From Tenrec ecaudatus (lineage: Eukaryota; Chordata; Mammalia; Afrosoricida; Tenrecidae), in assembly GCF_050624435.1 (NCBI RefSeq), contig NC_134547.1, forward strand, positions 29,436,419 through 29,500,418: DNA of 64,000 nucleotides, in the 5' to 3' direction. Positions 31,521-43,708 of this stretch are shown piece by piece; positions within the stretch are counted from its first letter, which is position 1; every line of letters starts with the position of its first letter. The notes under the pieces were generated by a model. The model worked only from the letters and a program-made list of their open reading frames with translations, made no database searches and was not told the origin of the DNA. A program made the translations under genes and the position numbers.

Positions 31521-33029
31521 TTTTTATTGCTGTTTTTTAGTTATTTCCCTTGGTGGGCCACCCACCCCTCACTTTTGTCTCTTCATTGGTCGGGAATACA
31601 AACCCTCCGTCTAGAAGGATCATAGCAAGTCATCCATAGCCCTAAGCCTCTCCTGTGGATTTCCAGCCCCTAGGAGAGATGACTCCTGACTGGTCCTTTG
31701 GTTTCCCCTAACACCTGCTAGTGTTCCGGTTGGCAAGCAGTTTCAGCAGCCCACAGCACATTAGGGACGAGGTCTGCCTAGCAGCCAGGCGAGGAGGACA
31801 TCACTGACTTCGATTCCATAGGTAACATAATTGCCAATGGATTGACTTGCATCCCCTTCAAAACGTGTCGGAGGCATGACCTCCACCCTGTTGGATGTGG
31901 CTCTATTTGAAGAAAGAGTTTTCGTGGTTAACAAGGCCATTGTCACATAGGGTCGTGAGGTATGTAGAGCGTAGATTTGGCACAGAGCCAAACGATGAAC
32001 AACGGGGGAAGAGATGCTGCCCACAGGCGACCGGGAACCCGGGGGTGAGGGGGTGGGGGGGTATTAGACAAGTGGACACAGGGGCTCTGCCTGAGCTGAG
32101 AGAGTAGGAGCTCCGCCCACAGAGCTGGCACCCTGGATTCTGACTCTGTAGCTGCCCGACTTGTGAAGCACTATATTTCTGTTCATGAACGCTTCGCCCA
32201 TGTGGTATTTGGCACGGCAGCACCAGACAATGTCAGCTTGCTTCCGTGGGGTATGAAACACAGGTGTCTCTTCCTTCTGAATCGCCAGTTTGCCCAGCCA
32301 GCAGAAAACGTGGGTTCTCCCTGGCCAGGGGGGCTTTGACCAGGCAGGGCCCCCGAGGCGAAGGTGTGGTTGTCACAGCTGGGCAGGGCTGACACCCCTG
32401 CACAGAGCTGCAGCCTAGCCAGGCTGCCTGTTGTCTGTCACCAGAGGGCCCTGGACTACCCAGACTCATCTGCCAGCAGGCCAGGGGTACACATCTTCCC
32501 CGGAAATGGCTGGTACTGGTCCCAGGCCTCCCAAGACCTTCCTGTCCCTGGAACAACATCACATCACCCATAGGCAGAGGTGCCTGCTGTCACCACTAGC
32601 TGTTCTCTATGCTATTGGAACTCAGGTAGGGGAAGACTTCCTTTTTGTTTATTCCCCTCTTTTTAAGGAGCTTCCTTCCAGTTTTCCATGAAAAAGTCAG
32701 TTTGGTTTGTCTGTCATTTTACAGCTGTCAGACTGATTCTGGCAGACAGCCATGGCAGGATATTTTGTTCAAAGCACTTAGCTGGGTGTTGGTTCCAGCT
32801 CTGGTAGTCTGCACTCAGGTGAGTGGGAGCTGCCCTAGGTTTAACATTGAGCCTTAAAGGTGGAGAGCAGGGCTGGCCAGAGCCCTTGAACCCTGTTCTC
32901 GGATGAGAGGTCAGACCAAGAAGACTAGTAATGTTCGAGAGGAAGTAGATGACCTGGTGTCCACCCTCCAGAAATAAAGAACGTAGCGCGAACAGATACT
33001 TGCCCGTCCATGTTCCTCGCCGCACCATT
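31521..33029. other. Unique intronic sequence, ANKRD27 intron 1
   Basis: No exon or repeat was identified with confidence. A G-rich run lies at 32038-32062. Several frames of 60-110 codons occur on both strands without recognisable domains. Confidence 0.35.
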
Positions 33030-33420
33030 CGCAGACGGAAGCAGCCCAAATGCCCCTCAGTGGGAGAATGGGGATAGACTGTGACACACACACACACAAT
33101 GAGGGTGCTGAAACCGAGCCACCTCATCACTGGGATGGATTTGAATAACCCTGTGTTGAGTGAAATTAGTTGGTCATAAAATACAAATATTGTATGAGAC
33201 CACTGAAACAAAAGCAAGCAAGCAAAGGTTTTCATACCCAAAGAAAGTGGCTGCTGGGCACCTGGGGTGATAGGGGAAGCAATGGGCTAGAAGGCAGACA
33301 GGTGTCAACTGTGGCGAAGGGGAGGGTCATCTAGACAGAGCGAGATGGAAGGAAACAGGGAAGGCCATTAGGAGATGTGATAAGTTGCTTAATTCGATGA
33401 ATGCAAACATGATGATGTGA
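33030..33420 (+). repeat. Ancient L1 fragment (end of ORF2 and 3' UTR)
   Basis: 'gcagacggaagcagcccaaa', 'gaatggggatagactgtgac', 'gtgttgagtgaaattagttg' and 'gtatgagaccactgaaa' follow the conserved terminal layout of old mammalian L1 elements. A CA run at 33083-33096 interrupts it. Confidence 0.65.
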
Positions 33421-33680
33421 TATGCAAACCCCCACCTAATTCGTACAATAGAGTTTGCGAGTGGAGGGAAGAGGAAGCAGATGGCTTGGGACCAGATAAC
33501 AGCAAGTTCTGTTGTCTTCCCCATACTGCTTGCATAAGGGCCTTGCGGGTTTATGCAGTTGGGGTGTTTGATGTGGATGTCTTGATGGTAGCTTTTAGGG
33601 GCCTCCCCCATATCTTGCTGTTGTGCTCCACTTTGCCTGCTCCCTGTGGACGTCCCCTGTTACTTCCCTGGACTCATCTA

Positions 33681-33702
33681 CCTTTTTTTTTTTTTTTTTT
33701 TA
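33681..33702. repeat. Poly-T tract
   Basis: An uninterrupted run of about 20 T shortly before the LTR. It may be the poly-A tail of a degraded reverse retroposon. Confidence 0.7.
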
Positions 33703-33718
33703 AGGTTCACTCAGTGCC

Positions 33719-36700
33719 TGTGTTAGTCTGGGTAGATTAGAGAAACAAATTCATAGACACTCATGTGTATGAGAAAGCGCTTTATATACAAGAGCAACTG
33801 AATATTGAGACAACGTCCCAGCCCAGTCCAGATGTCCGGTATTAGCCCATATGTCCAATACCATTCCAAAAATTTCTCCAGACTCACGAAACACAAGCAA
33901 TGATACCGAATGCAGGACGACCACAGGTCTGTGGGTGGAAAGTCTCGTGGATCCAGTGGCTGTGTAAGCATCTTAGCTTTGGCAGGGGTCTCCATGTGGC
34001 TTCTCCAGCTCCAAGGCTCTGACTGCCATCAGCCTGTCACATGTGGCTTATCAACAAGAATGTTTCACAGGGACTGAGCATACATCCCACCTCCTGTGAC
34101 CTATTTATCTCCTTAGCGCCTCCAAATGAGGCCATCAAGTTGCAACCTGATTGACAGGATAAACTCCACCCCTTCACTCTTTAAAAAAAAAACTTTTATT
34201 GGACCTCTTATCACTTATCCCAATCCATACATTCATCCGGTGTGTCAAGCACATATGCTGCCATCATCATTTTCAAAGCATTCTCTTCCCACTTAAGCCC
34301 CTGTTATCAGCTCCCCATTTCTTCCCCCTCCTTCCCCTGCCTGCCCTCCCTCACGAATGCTTGATAAGTTATAGATTATTATTTCCATATCTTACATCGT
34401 CCTCTGCACCCCATACCCACTGTTCCATTATTTGTCCCCCCTGGGAGGGGGTTCTAGTTTGATCCTTATTATCGATTCCCCTTTTCTCCCCACATCTTCC
34501 CCTAATCCTCCTGGTATCTCTACTCTCATTGTTGGTCCGGAGGGGTTTATCTATCCTGGATTTCTTGTGTTGCAGGCTCTTATCTGTAGCAGTGTGCATG
34601 GCCTGGTCTCATCTGATTTGTAAGGTAGAATTGAGATCATGATAGTGGGGTGAAGGAAGCACCAAAGAGGTAGAGGAAAGTTGTGTGTTTCATTTGTGCT
34701 GTACTACACCCTGATTGGCTGCTCTCTTCCCTGGGACCCCTCTGTGAGGGGATGTCCAATTGTCTACAGATGGACTCTGGGTCTCCATTCCATGCGCCCC
34801 CTCATTCACATTTGGTATGGTTTTATTCTGGGTCTTAGATGCCTGATACCTGATCCCATTGACACCTCATGTTCACACAGGCTGGTGTGCTTCTTCCATG
34901 TGGGCTTTGTTGGTTCTGAACTAGATGACCTCTTATTTATCTTCAAGCCTTTATGACCCCAGACACTATATATTTTTTTTATAGCCGGGGACCATCAGCT
35001 TTCTTCACTACATTTGCTTATGTACCCATTTTGTCTTCAGCGATTGTGTTGGGAAGGTGAGCATCTCAGAATGCCAGATTGTTAGAACAAAGTGTTCTTG
35101 TGTTAAGGGAGTACTTGAGTCGAGGCCCAATGTCCATCTGCAACCTTAATTCTTAACATATAGCTATAAGTACATAGTTCTATTCCCCATTCATTATATC
35201 TTTACATATGTGCATGCCTGTATTTAAGCCTCTATGAAGAAAGGTCCTGTGCCTTCTGTTCTTTCCTCTATTTCCTTTTACTTTCCTCTGTTCTTTCCTC
35301 TATTTCCTTTTACTTTCCTCTTGTCCCACCATCATGTTCGGCTTTCATTCGGGTTCAGCAATTCCTTGCTGCTACATTTCCCTTGATTAAATCCCACGAG
35401 GCATCCTACGACCTTCTCTCCATTGATTTTAGTTCACTTGTTCCCTGTCTCTGGATTGGTGTCTTCCCGCCACCCCCCCCACCCCCCACCCCCGCTTCCT
35501 TTCTCCCACCTCCTCTTTTCCCTGTATCCCCGGAACCATTGGTCCCATTCTTTTAATCTCCGAATTATTTATTCCGCCTATCTTATCTAGATAGACATGC
35601 AGATACATCAATAAGTGTAAAAACCTGGCAAAACCAAATAAAACAACAAAGGAAATAAAAACTGACAAACCAATAACAACAACAACAACCCAAAACAAAC
35701 AAAATAACAATAACAAAAAGAGCCACTGACAAAAGTGGAAAAGCCTATAAATAGTTCATGGTCTGTTTGTTGGCCTTTATGAGGGTTTTCCAGTTGAGAC
35801 TGATGGGGGGTGCCACACTGGTCTCCCAAGTCTATTTTTGGTATTCCCCGGGAGTTTCACCTCTGCTCCCTCTGCTGCTCTGCCGCATGCCCTCAGTGCC
35901 TCGCCCCAGCGTGATGGGGACAGATCGTGCACTATTCCCGCTTCTGGCTCCAGTGCTGTCCCCGGCAGTGTCATGGTTCAGTGAGGGACACTGTGTACCG
36001 TGGTGGGGCCAGCCCTATGGTCCTCCCCATGCATTGTCTGCTCTGAGCAGAAACGTCGTCCTTGGGGCTTGGTGGGCCAGGCTGTCCTCTCCTCCCGCTC
36101 CATCCTTTTGTGTTCTCCTGTGTGCTCTAATCTGATTCACCCTCTCCCCAAGCTGCAGCCCAGTGCTGTCCTCTGAAATGTATTCTTCTGCGAGGGGAGG
36201 GGTGTCCACATAGTTGGGGTTGGGGCCGGCCCTGGTACATGCCGGTGTGTTCTACTTACGTCTTGGCGCATCAGGTCTCCCTCTCCTGTGGAGAGATAAG
36301 TAATACCCTCCCCTTGGGTGAGCTACTGCCCTGCTCCCCCCTACCCGTGTCTTTCCCCTCTGATTTAGTTGGCTGCTGCATGTATCCCTGGATTGGGTTT
36401 GGCCCCTGCCATAGTTGTTGGACCTCATCTCAGAGATGTATGTATGTAGTTGCTTTTCCCCTCTGCCCCGGTTTTTAGTTTGTTTTTTAAGCTTACCACA
36501 GTGGACTCATGTTGTATTTGTCTTTTTGTGCTGAGCTTACTTCACTTAGCATGATTTACTCCAGTTCTTTCCATGTGGCGATATGCTTCATGCGTTCATC
36601 GCTGCATTTTAGGGATGCGTAGTCCTCCGTTGAATGTCTGTACCACAGTTTTTTGATCTATTTGTCTGTTGATGGAAATTTGGCTTGTTTCCAACTCCTT

Positions 36701-38580
36701 GCAATTGTGAACTGTGCCACAATGAACATTGGAGCGCAGATGTCTGACCGTGGTTTGTTTCTTGCCTCTTCAGGGTATATGCCCAGTAGGGGGATTGCTG
36801 GGTCATGAGGTAGCTCAATCTCCACCTGTTTTAGATATTGCCAAATAAATTTCCATAATGGCTGTACATACCTACAGGTCCACCAGCAGTGGATGAGAGT
36901 TCCTATCACCTCACAGCCCCTCCAACTCTTGTTACTTTCTGACTCTTTGAATTGGGCTATCTTTGAGGGTGTTAGGTGGTTTAAAACAATCTCATAGTTG
37001 TTTTGATTTGCATTTCTGTTATGGCTAATGATCAGGAACACTTTCTCATATGTTTATTTGCCATTCAGATATCTGTCCTTGTGAAACTTCTGTTCAGGTC
37101 CTTTGCCCACCTCCTTAGTGGGCAATTAGTTTTTTTCCTTATTGTAAGCTTGCATAGTAGTGTAGATTTTTATAATAAGGCCTTTGTCTGATGTGTCATT
37201 GCTAAAGATATTTTCCCAGTCTGTGGGCTCTCTTATTACTCTCTTGGTGAATTCTTTTGATGTACACAAGTAATTTATTTTCAGTATATCCCACTTGTCA
37301 GTTTGTGACTCCTCTGTGTTTGTGTCCTTCCCTAGTTCTGATAGCTATGCATTCCCTGTGCCAAGGTTCTCAAGTTTGTCCCAAGTACCTCATTAATAGT
37401 TTGGGTTTTCACTTCAAGGTCTGTGATCTACCTTGAGTTTATTCTTGTACATGGAGTGAGGTAAGGGTCTTGCTTCGTTTTTCTGCAGGTAGATGTCCAT
37501 TTTTTTCCAGCACCACTTATTGAAGAGGGCATCCACTTCCCAGCTGATATTTTTTGGGCACTTATCAAAAATCAGGTGTCTGTATGCCGATGTTTTTATT
37601 TCTTTGTTTTCAGCTCTTTTCCATTGGTCTTAATATCTGCTGGTATACCAGTACCACAATGTTTCGACCACTGTGGCTGTATACTACATGCTAAAGTCAG
37701 GCAGAGAAAGCCCTCCCCCTGTGTCCTTCTTGAGGAGTTCTCTGAAATTCTAGACTTCTTCCCTCTCCATATGAAGTTGGTAATCAGTTTCTCCAATTCT
37801 TTGAAGAAGGATGATGGTATTTGTATTGGGATAGCATTAAACTTATTTGTGCTTGGCTATTGTAAAGGGTACTACCTTTTTAATCACCTCTTCTGTGATC
37901 TTGTCTGATGTGTATAGCAGTCTGATAGACTTCTGTTTGTTCATCTTGTATCCTGCCACTCTGCCATATTCCTCTGTCACTTCCAACACTCCACTTGTGG
38001 AATTTTGGGGATTTTCAGTGTATAAAATCATATCGTCTGTGAATAATGATAGTTTCACCTCTTCCTTCCCAGATGAATTTCTGTGATGTCTTTTCTTTGC
38101 CTTATGCTGTTAGCTAGGACCTCCAGTACAGTGTTAAATAGGAGTGGGGACAAGGGGCATCTTTGTCTGGTCTCCTTTTTCAGTGGAATTTTTTTCATCT
38201 TTTCTCCCGTTGATTGCCACGTTGGCTGTTGGTTTTTAATGTATAGTTTGTATAACAATGAGGAATTTTCATTCCTATTTTCTTGAGTGTCTTAAATAGG
38301 AATGGGTGTTGGATGTTGTCGAATGCTTTTTCCTCATCTATCGATATTATGTGGTTCTTGTAATTTTTTTGTCAATGTGGCGAATAATACTAATGGTCTT
38401 TTGTATGTTGAATCATCCCTGCATCCCTGGTCTGAATCCCACTAGGTCATGGTGGGTTATTTTTTATATGCTTTTGTATTCTATTGGCCAGTATTTTGCT
38501 AAGGATTTTTGCATTGGTATTGATTAGGGATATTAGTTCACTCTAATTCTCTCAAATTGACAGCTTATATAACTACCGCA
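33719..38580 (-). mobile_element. Solitary ERVL-like LTR interrupted by L1
   Basis: LTR parts are 33719-34180 and 38545-38580 (about 498 bp together). The plus strand begins TGTGTTAGTCTGGGTAGA and ends TATAACTACCGCA, matching the complement of the whole copy at 43201-43708. The 5-bp target duplication gtgcc sits at 33714-33718 and 38581-38585, which joins the two parts as one insertion. There is no internal retroviral region between LTRs; it is a solo-LTR fossil. Confidence 0.88.
34181..38536 (-). mobile_element. L1 LINE, 5'-truncated, 4.36 kb, with ORF2 C-terminal half
   Basis: Reverse orientation. Target duplication ttcactct at 34173-34180 and 38537-38544, both within the LTR. From its 5' end (38536) it encodes broken ORF2: a LINTNAKILSKILANRIQ stretch of the [15 protein letters not shown] (RT motif A), [19 protein letters not shown], then an FTDD box in place of the usual FADD at about 38040. 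The GTLIHCWWTCRYVQPLWKF and PHDPAIPLLGIYPEE blocks follow, and it ends near MSPLW at about 36493. Stops and frame changes make it inactive. The remaining 2.3 kb is 3' UTR, including a C-rich plus-strand tract at 35471-35493 (G-rich in L1 sense) and a 28-bp tandem unit near 35271-35325. Confidence 0.94.
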
Positions 38581-38621
38581 GTGCCCATGTGAATCCTGTT
38601 CTTGCTTCCTGAACTTTAGTC

Positions 38622-38810
38622 CCTGTTATGATGGTGCTGTTGGGCAAGTGCTGGACTGCTAACCTCAAGGTTGGTGGTTCAAACCCACCAGCTGGTCCTT
38701 GGGACAAAGATGAGGCTGTCTGCTCCCTTAAAGATTTACAGTCTTGGAAACCCGTTTTAGGGTCTCTAGGATGGAGTCGACCGATGACGGTGGGTTTGGT
38801 GTGGGTTTGG
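38622..38810 (+). repeat. AfroSINE
   Basis: 'gttatgatggtgctgttggg' to 'gatggagtcgaccgatgacg'. About 40 bp after the LTR end. Confidence 0.87.
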
Positions 38811-39671
38811 TTTTGATATTCTGTCAGGAATAACCCCTTCCTGTTGCACCTTTTTCTACCTGGGCTTGGGCTTTACTTGCTGTTTCTGGTGCACATTCCC
38901 TGCCTCACAGCTAGGTTGGTGGTTCTTCCTGGAAAGCCATACTCATGTTTTTCATGGGGTGTGGGGGTGTGGTTCTAGCCGGTGGAGTGTTCCTTCCTAT
39001 CTTTGAACAGCTCCCACCCCCACCCCACCACCCCAATGCCCCAGCTTGTCTCTCGTGTGGGTTTGTTTAGAAGTAACTATACTTTTGTTCACAGCCATGA
39101 CTAGTTGTCAGTGTTAGGAACTTTTGCTTTGCTCTTTGGTGACTGCCCCGGCAAATTGACGTGATCCATTGTCCTGGGTTGCCTGGACTCCATTAACAGT
39201 GTGATTCAGTCCCGTTCAGATGCCTGGTTGCTTGCCGGGCTGCCCCTGGGGCCCAGGGAGAGACTATCTGAAGACATTTTGCTGCAGTGCCCTTCTTGAA
39301 TCCCCAGAGGGGCCTGATGCAGGAAGGCAGTCTGTTCCCAGGAGAGCCTGCAACCAGGACAGCTCTGACTGGACTGAGGGACTTCCGCTTGGGGTCTCTG
39401 GGGCTGTCTGCCATGGCGACTTTCCCCTGTGGCTTATGAAATAACCCCTTTCTAGGCATTTTATTGGACACCACGGGCAGAGTGGTAAAAGGGATGGGCT
39501 TGTCATCGAGCAACATGACAAAAATTGAAAGTTAAAGCAAAAGGGATGGAGACAGTTCAGACCAGGAAGACGTTGAAATTCACAAAGTGAAAATGGCCCC
39601 TCTGCTGATAGTGAGGAAACCTGACATTTGGTACCATAGGTCAGGACTGAACATTACAAAATCATGACTGG
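38811..39671. other. Unique intronic sequence, ANKRD27 intron 1
   Basis: No recognisable repeat or exon. Confidence 0.35.
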
Positions 39672-39860
39672 CCCCAAGACACCCTCCCTCTGACTCCTAG
39701 CGACCCTACAAGACAGGGCAGCACGTCCCCTGTGCAGTCAGAGACTGTAACTCTGTCACGTGAGTGCAAAGCATTCTTCCATGGAACAGCTGGTAGTTTC
39801 GAACTGCTGACCATGCTGGCAACAGCCCAGCCCCTAATTCACTATATTGCCAGGACTCCA
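39672..39860 (-). repeat. AfroSINE
   Basis: 'ggccccaagacaccctccct' to 'ctatattgccaggactcc', with a diverged tail. Confidence 0.82.
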
Positions 39861-41089
39861 TACAACAACCAGGGGAGTCTAGAACCAGGGACTTAGCCCG
39901 AGTCAGTAGGTGACATACAAGGGCAAGCTACAACGTATTGGTGCGATGGTTTCAGTTCATATGTTTACAGGTGTATTCCAGACAGACTGTGTTGGAGCAG
40001 GTCCTGCGTGCATTGAATGATCATACACAAGTTCTCTGAGGCGTACCCTTGTCTTGGTTTCTCGTCAGGGCGCCTTAAGAAGAGAAAAGGTCTCATCCAA
40101 ATGGTGGCTTGTTGGGGGATCTGCTGGGCCAGGTTCATTCAAGGCAAAGAGGTCAGCTCAGAAGACGATACTGACTCTTTTTGGTGGGCTTCCAAAGAAG
40201 GAATCTTCATAGATTTTTCTCAGAGGATACAAGATGATCCCCAGGGGCTTACTAGGAAGAATAATTAAGAAAATTGAAAAAAACTGCACTGTCAAGGAAA
40301 GACTGGGAAAGTTGCAATAGTGAATATTTCCCCCAAACATCCAAAAATGTTACCTGTCCATTCTTCCAGGGTAGCAAGTTGTCCTGTGTGCATTCCCGTC
40401 TTTGGGAAATCTTACCCATCCCCCCTACAGCTCTGATCTTCCCGTTTTCAGAACTCAAAGAACGTTCAAAAGGAAGATGATTTGAACCCTCAGAAGTGTA
40501 TGGACTTATATTGAGGCTATGTTGAGAAACAGAAGCTTTACGTCTGTTATTTCTGTTTAATAAATCGTGCCTGTGGTTCTGTGGCAGTACTTTTCTTACC
40601 CTCATATGTGTGCAATTGGGTGGCTAGTGAATGGCAAGTGTGCGTGGTCTTACGTTTATGACAGGATGCTCCCATGCCAATGGCAGGACAGGTTTTTGGG
40701 TAACCTGTTATTAAAATGGCTGTCTCAATTATGGCTGTTTGTAGGGAGTCCGCTGTCAAGATTTATCTACAGTGTGTATCGAAGCCCTCCAGGCCAAGCC
40801 GTCACATCCTGCCTCTGTTTGTCCGTAGTGGGAAAACCCTCTGGAATAGATTGCCTTGACTTTCAGAGGGGATATGGTTAGCGGGGTCAGTGTCAAGGTT
40901 AGAGCAAGGGCTGCTAGAAAAAGGCAGCTTTTAAAATTCAACATGGATTTTAGAGTCAGGTCACGGCTTTAGAATGAGTGAAGGCACCACTTTCCAACTG
41001 CCCTCTGTATACACACCTTCCTGTGCAGTGCCTCTGGTTTGTCAGCTCTGGTACAGGTTTTAGCAGAAAGTGGTGTCCATGTAATCTTT
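39861..41089. other. Unique intronic sequence, ANKRD27 intron 1
   Basis: Nothing recognisable beyond short unsupported frames. Confidence 0.35.
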
Positions 41090-41300
41090 GAAGCCTTGCT
41101 GGTATAGTGGGTCATGGATTGGGCTGCTAATCCATGGTCAGCAGTTCGAAACTGCCAGCTGCTCTGCCAAAGAAAGATGAAGCTTTCTGCATGCTCCCTT
41201 AAAGATTTACAGTCTTCGAAACCCCCAAAGACAGTTCTGTTCTGTCTTGTAGGGTCACTATGAGTCAGAAACCACTCGGTGGTTTCTGTGAGTTTGATAG
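41090..41300 (+). repeat. AfroSINE
   Basis: 'gaagccttgctggtatagtg' to 'actcggtggtttctgtgagt', full length. Confidence 0.88.
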
Positions 41301-41530
41301 AATCTTGGGGCAGCTGCTCCCAGAGCCTCAGTCTCTTCATCTCCCACATGGGTCTGGTGTTGCCTATTTACCTATAGTTGCTATGAACCTGAAAATGGGG
41401 TACCGTCTATCGCAGTGACCACTCTCCTTGGGGCAGGGATACCCCAGTTGATGGTTGTTTCCTGGGGTGTCACAGGGCATATTGCTTATGAGACATGGAG
41501 GCACACTCCCTGCTGCTTTTCCAAGGATGT

Positions 41531-41701
41531 TCTGTGGAGCACAGTTGCCTAGTCAGAGAGAATCATTCAGGTTTTTGTTCGCCTTCCATTTACCTGATTG
41601 TATCAAGGAGAAGGGAGGCTCTGTGGAGCACAGTTACCTAGTCAGAGAATCATTCAGGTTTTTGTTCGCCGTCCATTTACCTGATTGTATCAAGAAGAAG
41701 G
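41531..41701. repeat. Two-copy tandem repeat, unit about 85-89 bp
   Basis: Units 41531-41619 and 41620-41701 share 'tctgtggagcacagtt(g/a)ccta' at the start, 'aatcattcaggtttttgttc' in the middle and 'ttacctgattgtatcaag' near the end. They differ at a few bases and one short indel, so the duplication is recent. It does not resemble any mobile element in the window. Confidence 0.9.
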
Positions 41702-42101
41702 TTCATGGATGCTCTTTAGTATTTGCTAATGTTCTCATTTCCCTTTTAATTAAGAGAAGAGGCCTCTGTCTAAGCACCTATGCCAGACAATATAACCTTG
41801 CAAAGTTTTAAATAGAGCAATTACTTTTATAATGTAAATATTTTAAGATGATTTCTTTGTGGGCGGCAGTACTGCTGTTCCATGTAAAGCAGCAGGTGGC
41901 TGCTCCCTGCGTTTTAGAAGGAGCCAGGCGTGTAAAGGAGCATGTCAAACATTAACAGTAGGGTCACTGGGCACGGTTGTGTGGGTTATTCATTGCACAG
42001 GGGGTGCCCAGCCAGAGAGAGTGGTGCCCTGGGGCCAACAGCCAGCCTGTGAGCCGCCTAGCAAGCTGCATGTCCTGGCCTAGAGCTGCAGCCTCCAGGA
42101 A

Positions 42102-42310
42102 TAAAACCCAATTCACTGCCATTGAGCCCATGCCAACTCATAAGGAACCTGTCGGACAGGGTGGACCTGCCCCTGTGGGTTTCCAAGACTGTAACTCTTT
42201 ACTGGACTGGAAAGCCCCCATCTTTCTCCGGCGGAGTGGCTGGTGGTTTTGCACAGCTGACCTTGTGGTTAGCAACCCAGCTGCATAACCACTACGCCAC
42301 CATGGCTCCT
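42102..42310 (-). repeat. AfroSINE
   Basis: 'ataaaacccaattcactgcc' to 'cactacgccaccatggctcc', full length. Confidence 0.88.
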
Positions 42311-42913
42311 ACTGGGAAGGAGGGCTGCCTTTTCGCATCCTTCCAAATGCACCTTGTGGGCTAGCAGTAAGTGGTGGTGTGGTGGTGTGCAGTAGGGTGG
42401 AGACAGTGAAGGGGGTGGTACATGAGCCTAGTGGGAGATCTGCAGAGACAGGTGCTAGTGGTCCCTGTCACACAGACCTGGGTGGGGCTCAGAGAGGTGG
42501 CATGACGTGGCTGGCATCCTGATCTTCTTTTCTGTATACGTTTTGCAGATTGCCCTAATGACTTAGTAAAACCAGGGTAGTGTGTGATGAGGGGAACAGG
42601 CTAAGAGCCATGGAAGGTCAGCTGTAGACTGTTCTTAAAACAGGCCACACACCTGCTTCTATGAATGGCCCCAGGGCATCCATCATTTCGCACACAGTGG
42701 TTTCGAACAGCACCAGCCTTAAGACAATTAGTTCCCTTTAATGATTAGTTCCCTTTGATGATTAACCATTGATAGGTAGTCTTCCATCAGTCATTCACAG
42801 ACCTAAAATCATGAGTCATGCCAGGGCCAGCTGGCTTCCTAAGCCACAGCTCTGGTGGTGATTTTAGATCTACTCTCTACTGATCCTCATTTTTGTGTGC
42901 AGTGTGACTGTAA
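42311..42913. other. Unique intronic sequence, ANKRD27 intron 1
   Basis: Contains a small direct repeat 'ttagttccctttgatgatta' (42728-42762 region, two partial copies) and no exon. Confidence 0.35.
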
Positions 42914-43095
42914 TGAGCCCTGGTGATGTAGTGGTTATAGGTTGGGCTGCTAACTGCAGCCGTTCCAAGGGAGAAAGACGGATTTCTACTCCTGTAAGAC
43001 TTACAGTCTCAGAAACTCACAGGGAAGGTCTACCCAGTCCTATAAGGTCACTATGAATCACCTTCGACTCCCTGGCAGAGAGTTTGTTTTTGAGT
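42914..43095 (+). repeat. AfroSINE, internally shortened
   Basis: 'atgagccctggtgatgtagt' to 'gactccctggcagagagttt'. The B-box segment is deleted between 'gctaactgcag' and 'ccgttccaagg'. Confidence 0.85.
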
Positions 43096-43200
43096 ATGAC
43101 TGTGCTGTAAGTCTACTTGGCTTTTCTGCCTTTTAAACCTTACAATAACTAATTTAAAATGAAAAAGTCCATTTATAACAGCAACGAAGTGTGTGCTAAA

Positions 43201-43708
43201 TGTGGTAGTTACTTACTCTGTTGTCAATTTGAGACTTAAGAGTGAAGGGGCGGAGTTTAGCCTGTCAATCAGTCATGTCACAGCTTGATGACCTCATTTG
43301 GAGGCGCTAAGTAGATAAATAGCTCGCTGGAGGTGGGACACAGGCTCACTCCCTGTGAGACATCCCTGTTGAGAGGACACATGGAGAGAGGCTGATGGAG
43401 CCAGAGCTCTGGAGCCGGAGGAGCCACGTGGAGACCCCTGCCAGTGCTGAGATGCTTCCACCGCCACTGGATCCACACGACTTTCCACCCACTGGCCTAT
43501 GATCTTCCTGCATTTGGTGTCACTGCATGCGTTGCATGAGTCTGAAGAGAAATTTATAGATTGGTATCGGACATATGGGTTAATATTGGACTTACACTTG
43601 GCTGGGATGTTTCTTAATATTACAATTGCTCTCTTATAGAAAGCTCTTTCTTATACACATATTTGAGTGCCTCTGGATTTGTTTCTCTAGTCTACCCAGA
43701 TTGACACA
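43201..43708 (+). mobile_element. Solitary ERVL-like LTR, whole
   Basis: 508 bp from TGTGGTAGTT to ATTGACACA, with TG...CA ends. Flanks are ctaaa (43196-43200) and ttaaa (43709-43713), a 5-bp duplication with one difference. Related copies are at 1-428, 33719-38580 and 55100-55536. No internal viral sequence is present. It looks complete as an LTR and is moderately old. Confidence 0.82.

Noticed and set aside
32560-32640. Possible L1 ORF2 remnant ('gctgtcaccactagctgttc')
   Set aside because: Too short and diverged to separate from chance.
35429-35829. Hydrophobic minus-strand frames (LLLFCLFWVVVVVIGL-like) as a possible membrane protein
   Set aside because: They lie in the L1 3' UTR over a (CAA)n-like stretch and recur in the L1 copy at 59832-60188.
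34181-38536. Possibility that this L1 is a full-length active element
   Set aside because: It lacks ORF1 and the 5' half of ORF2, and the remaining coding part is interrupted.
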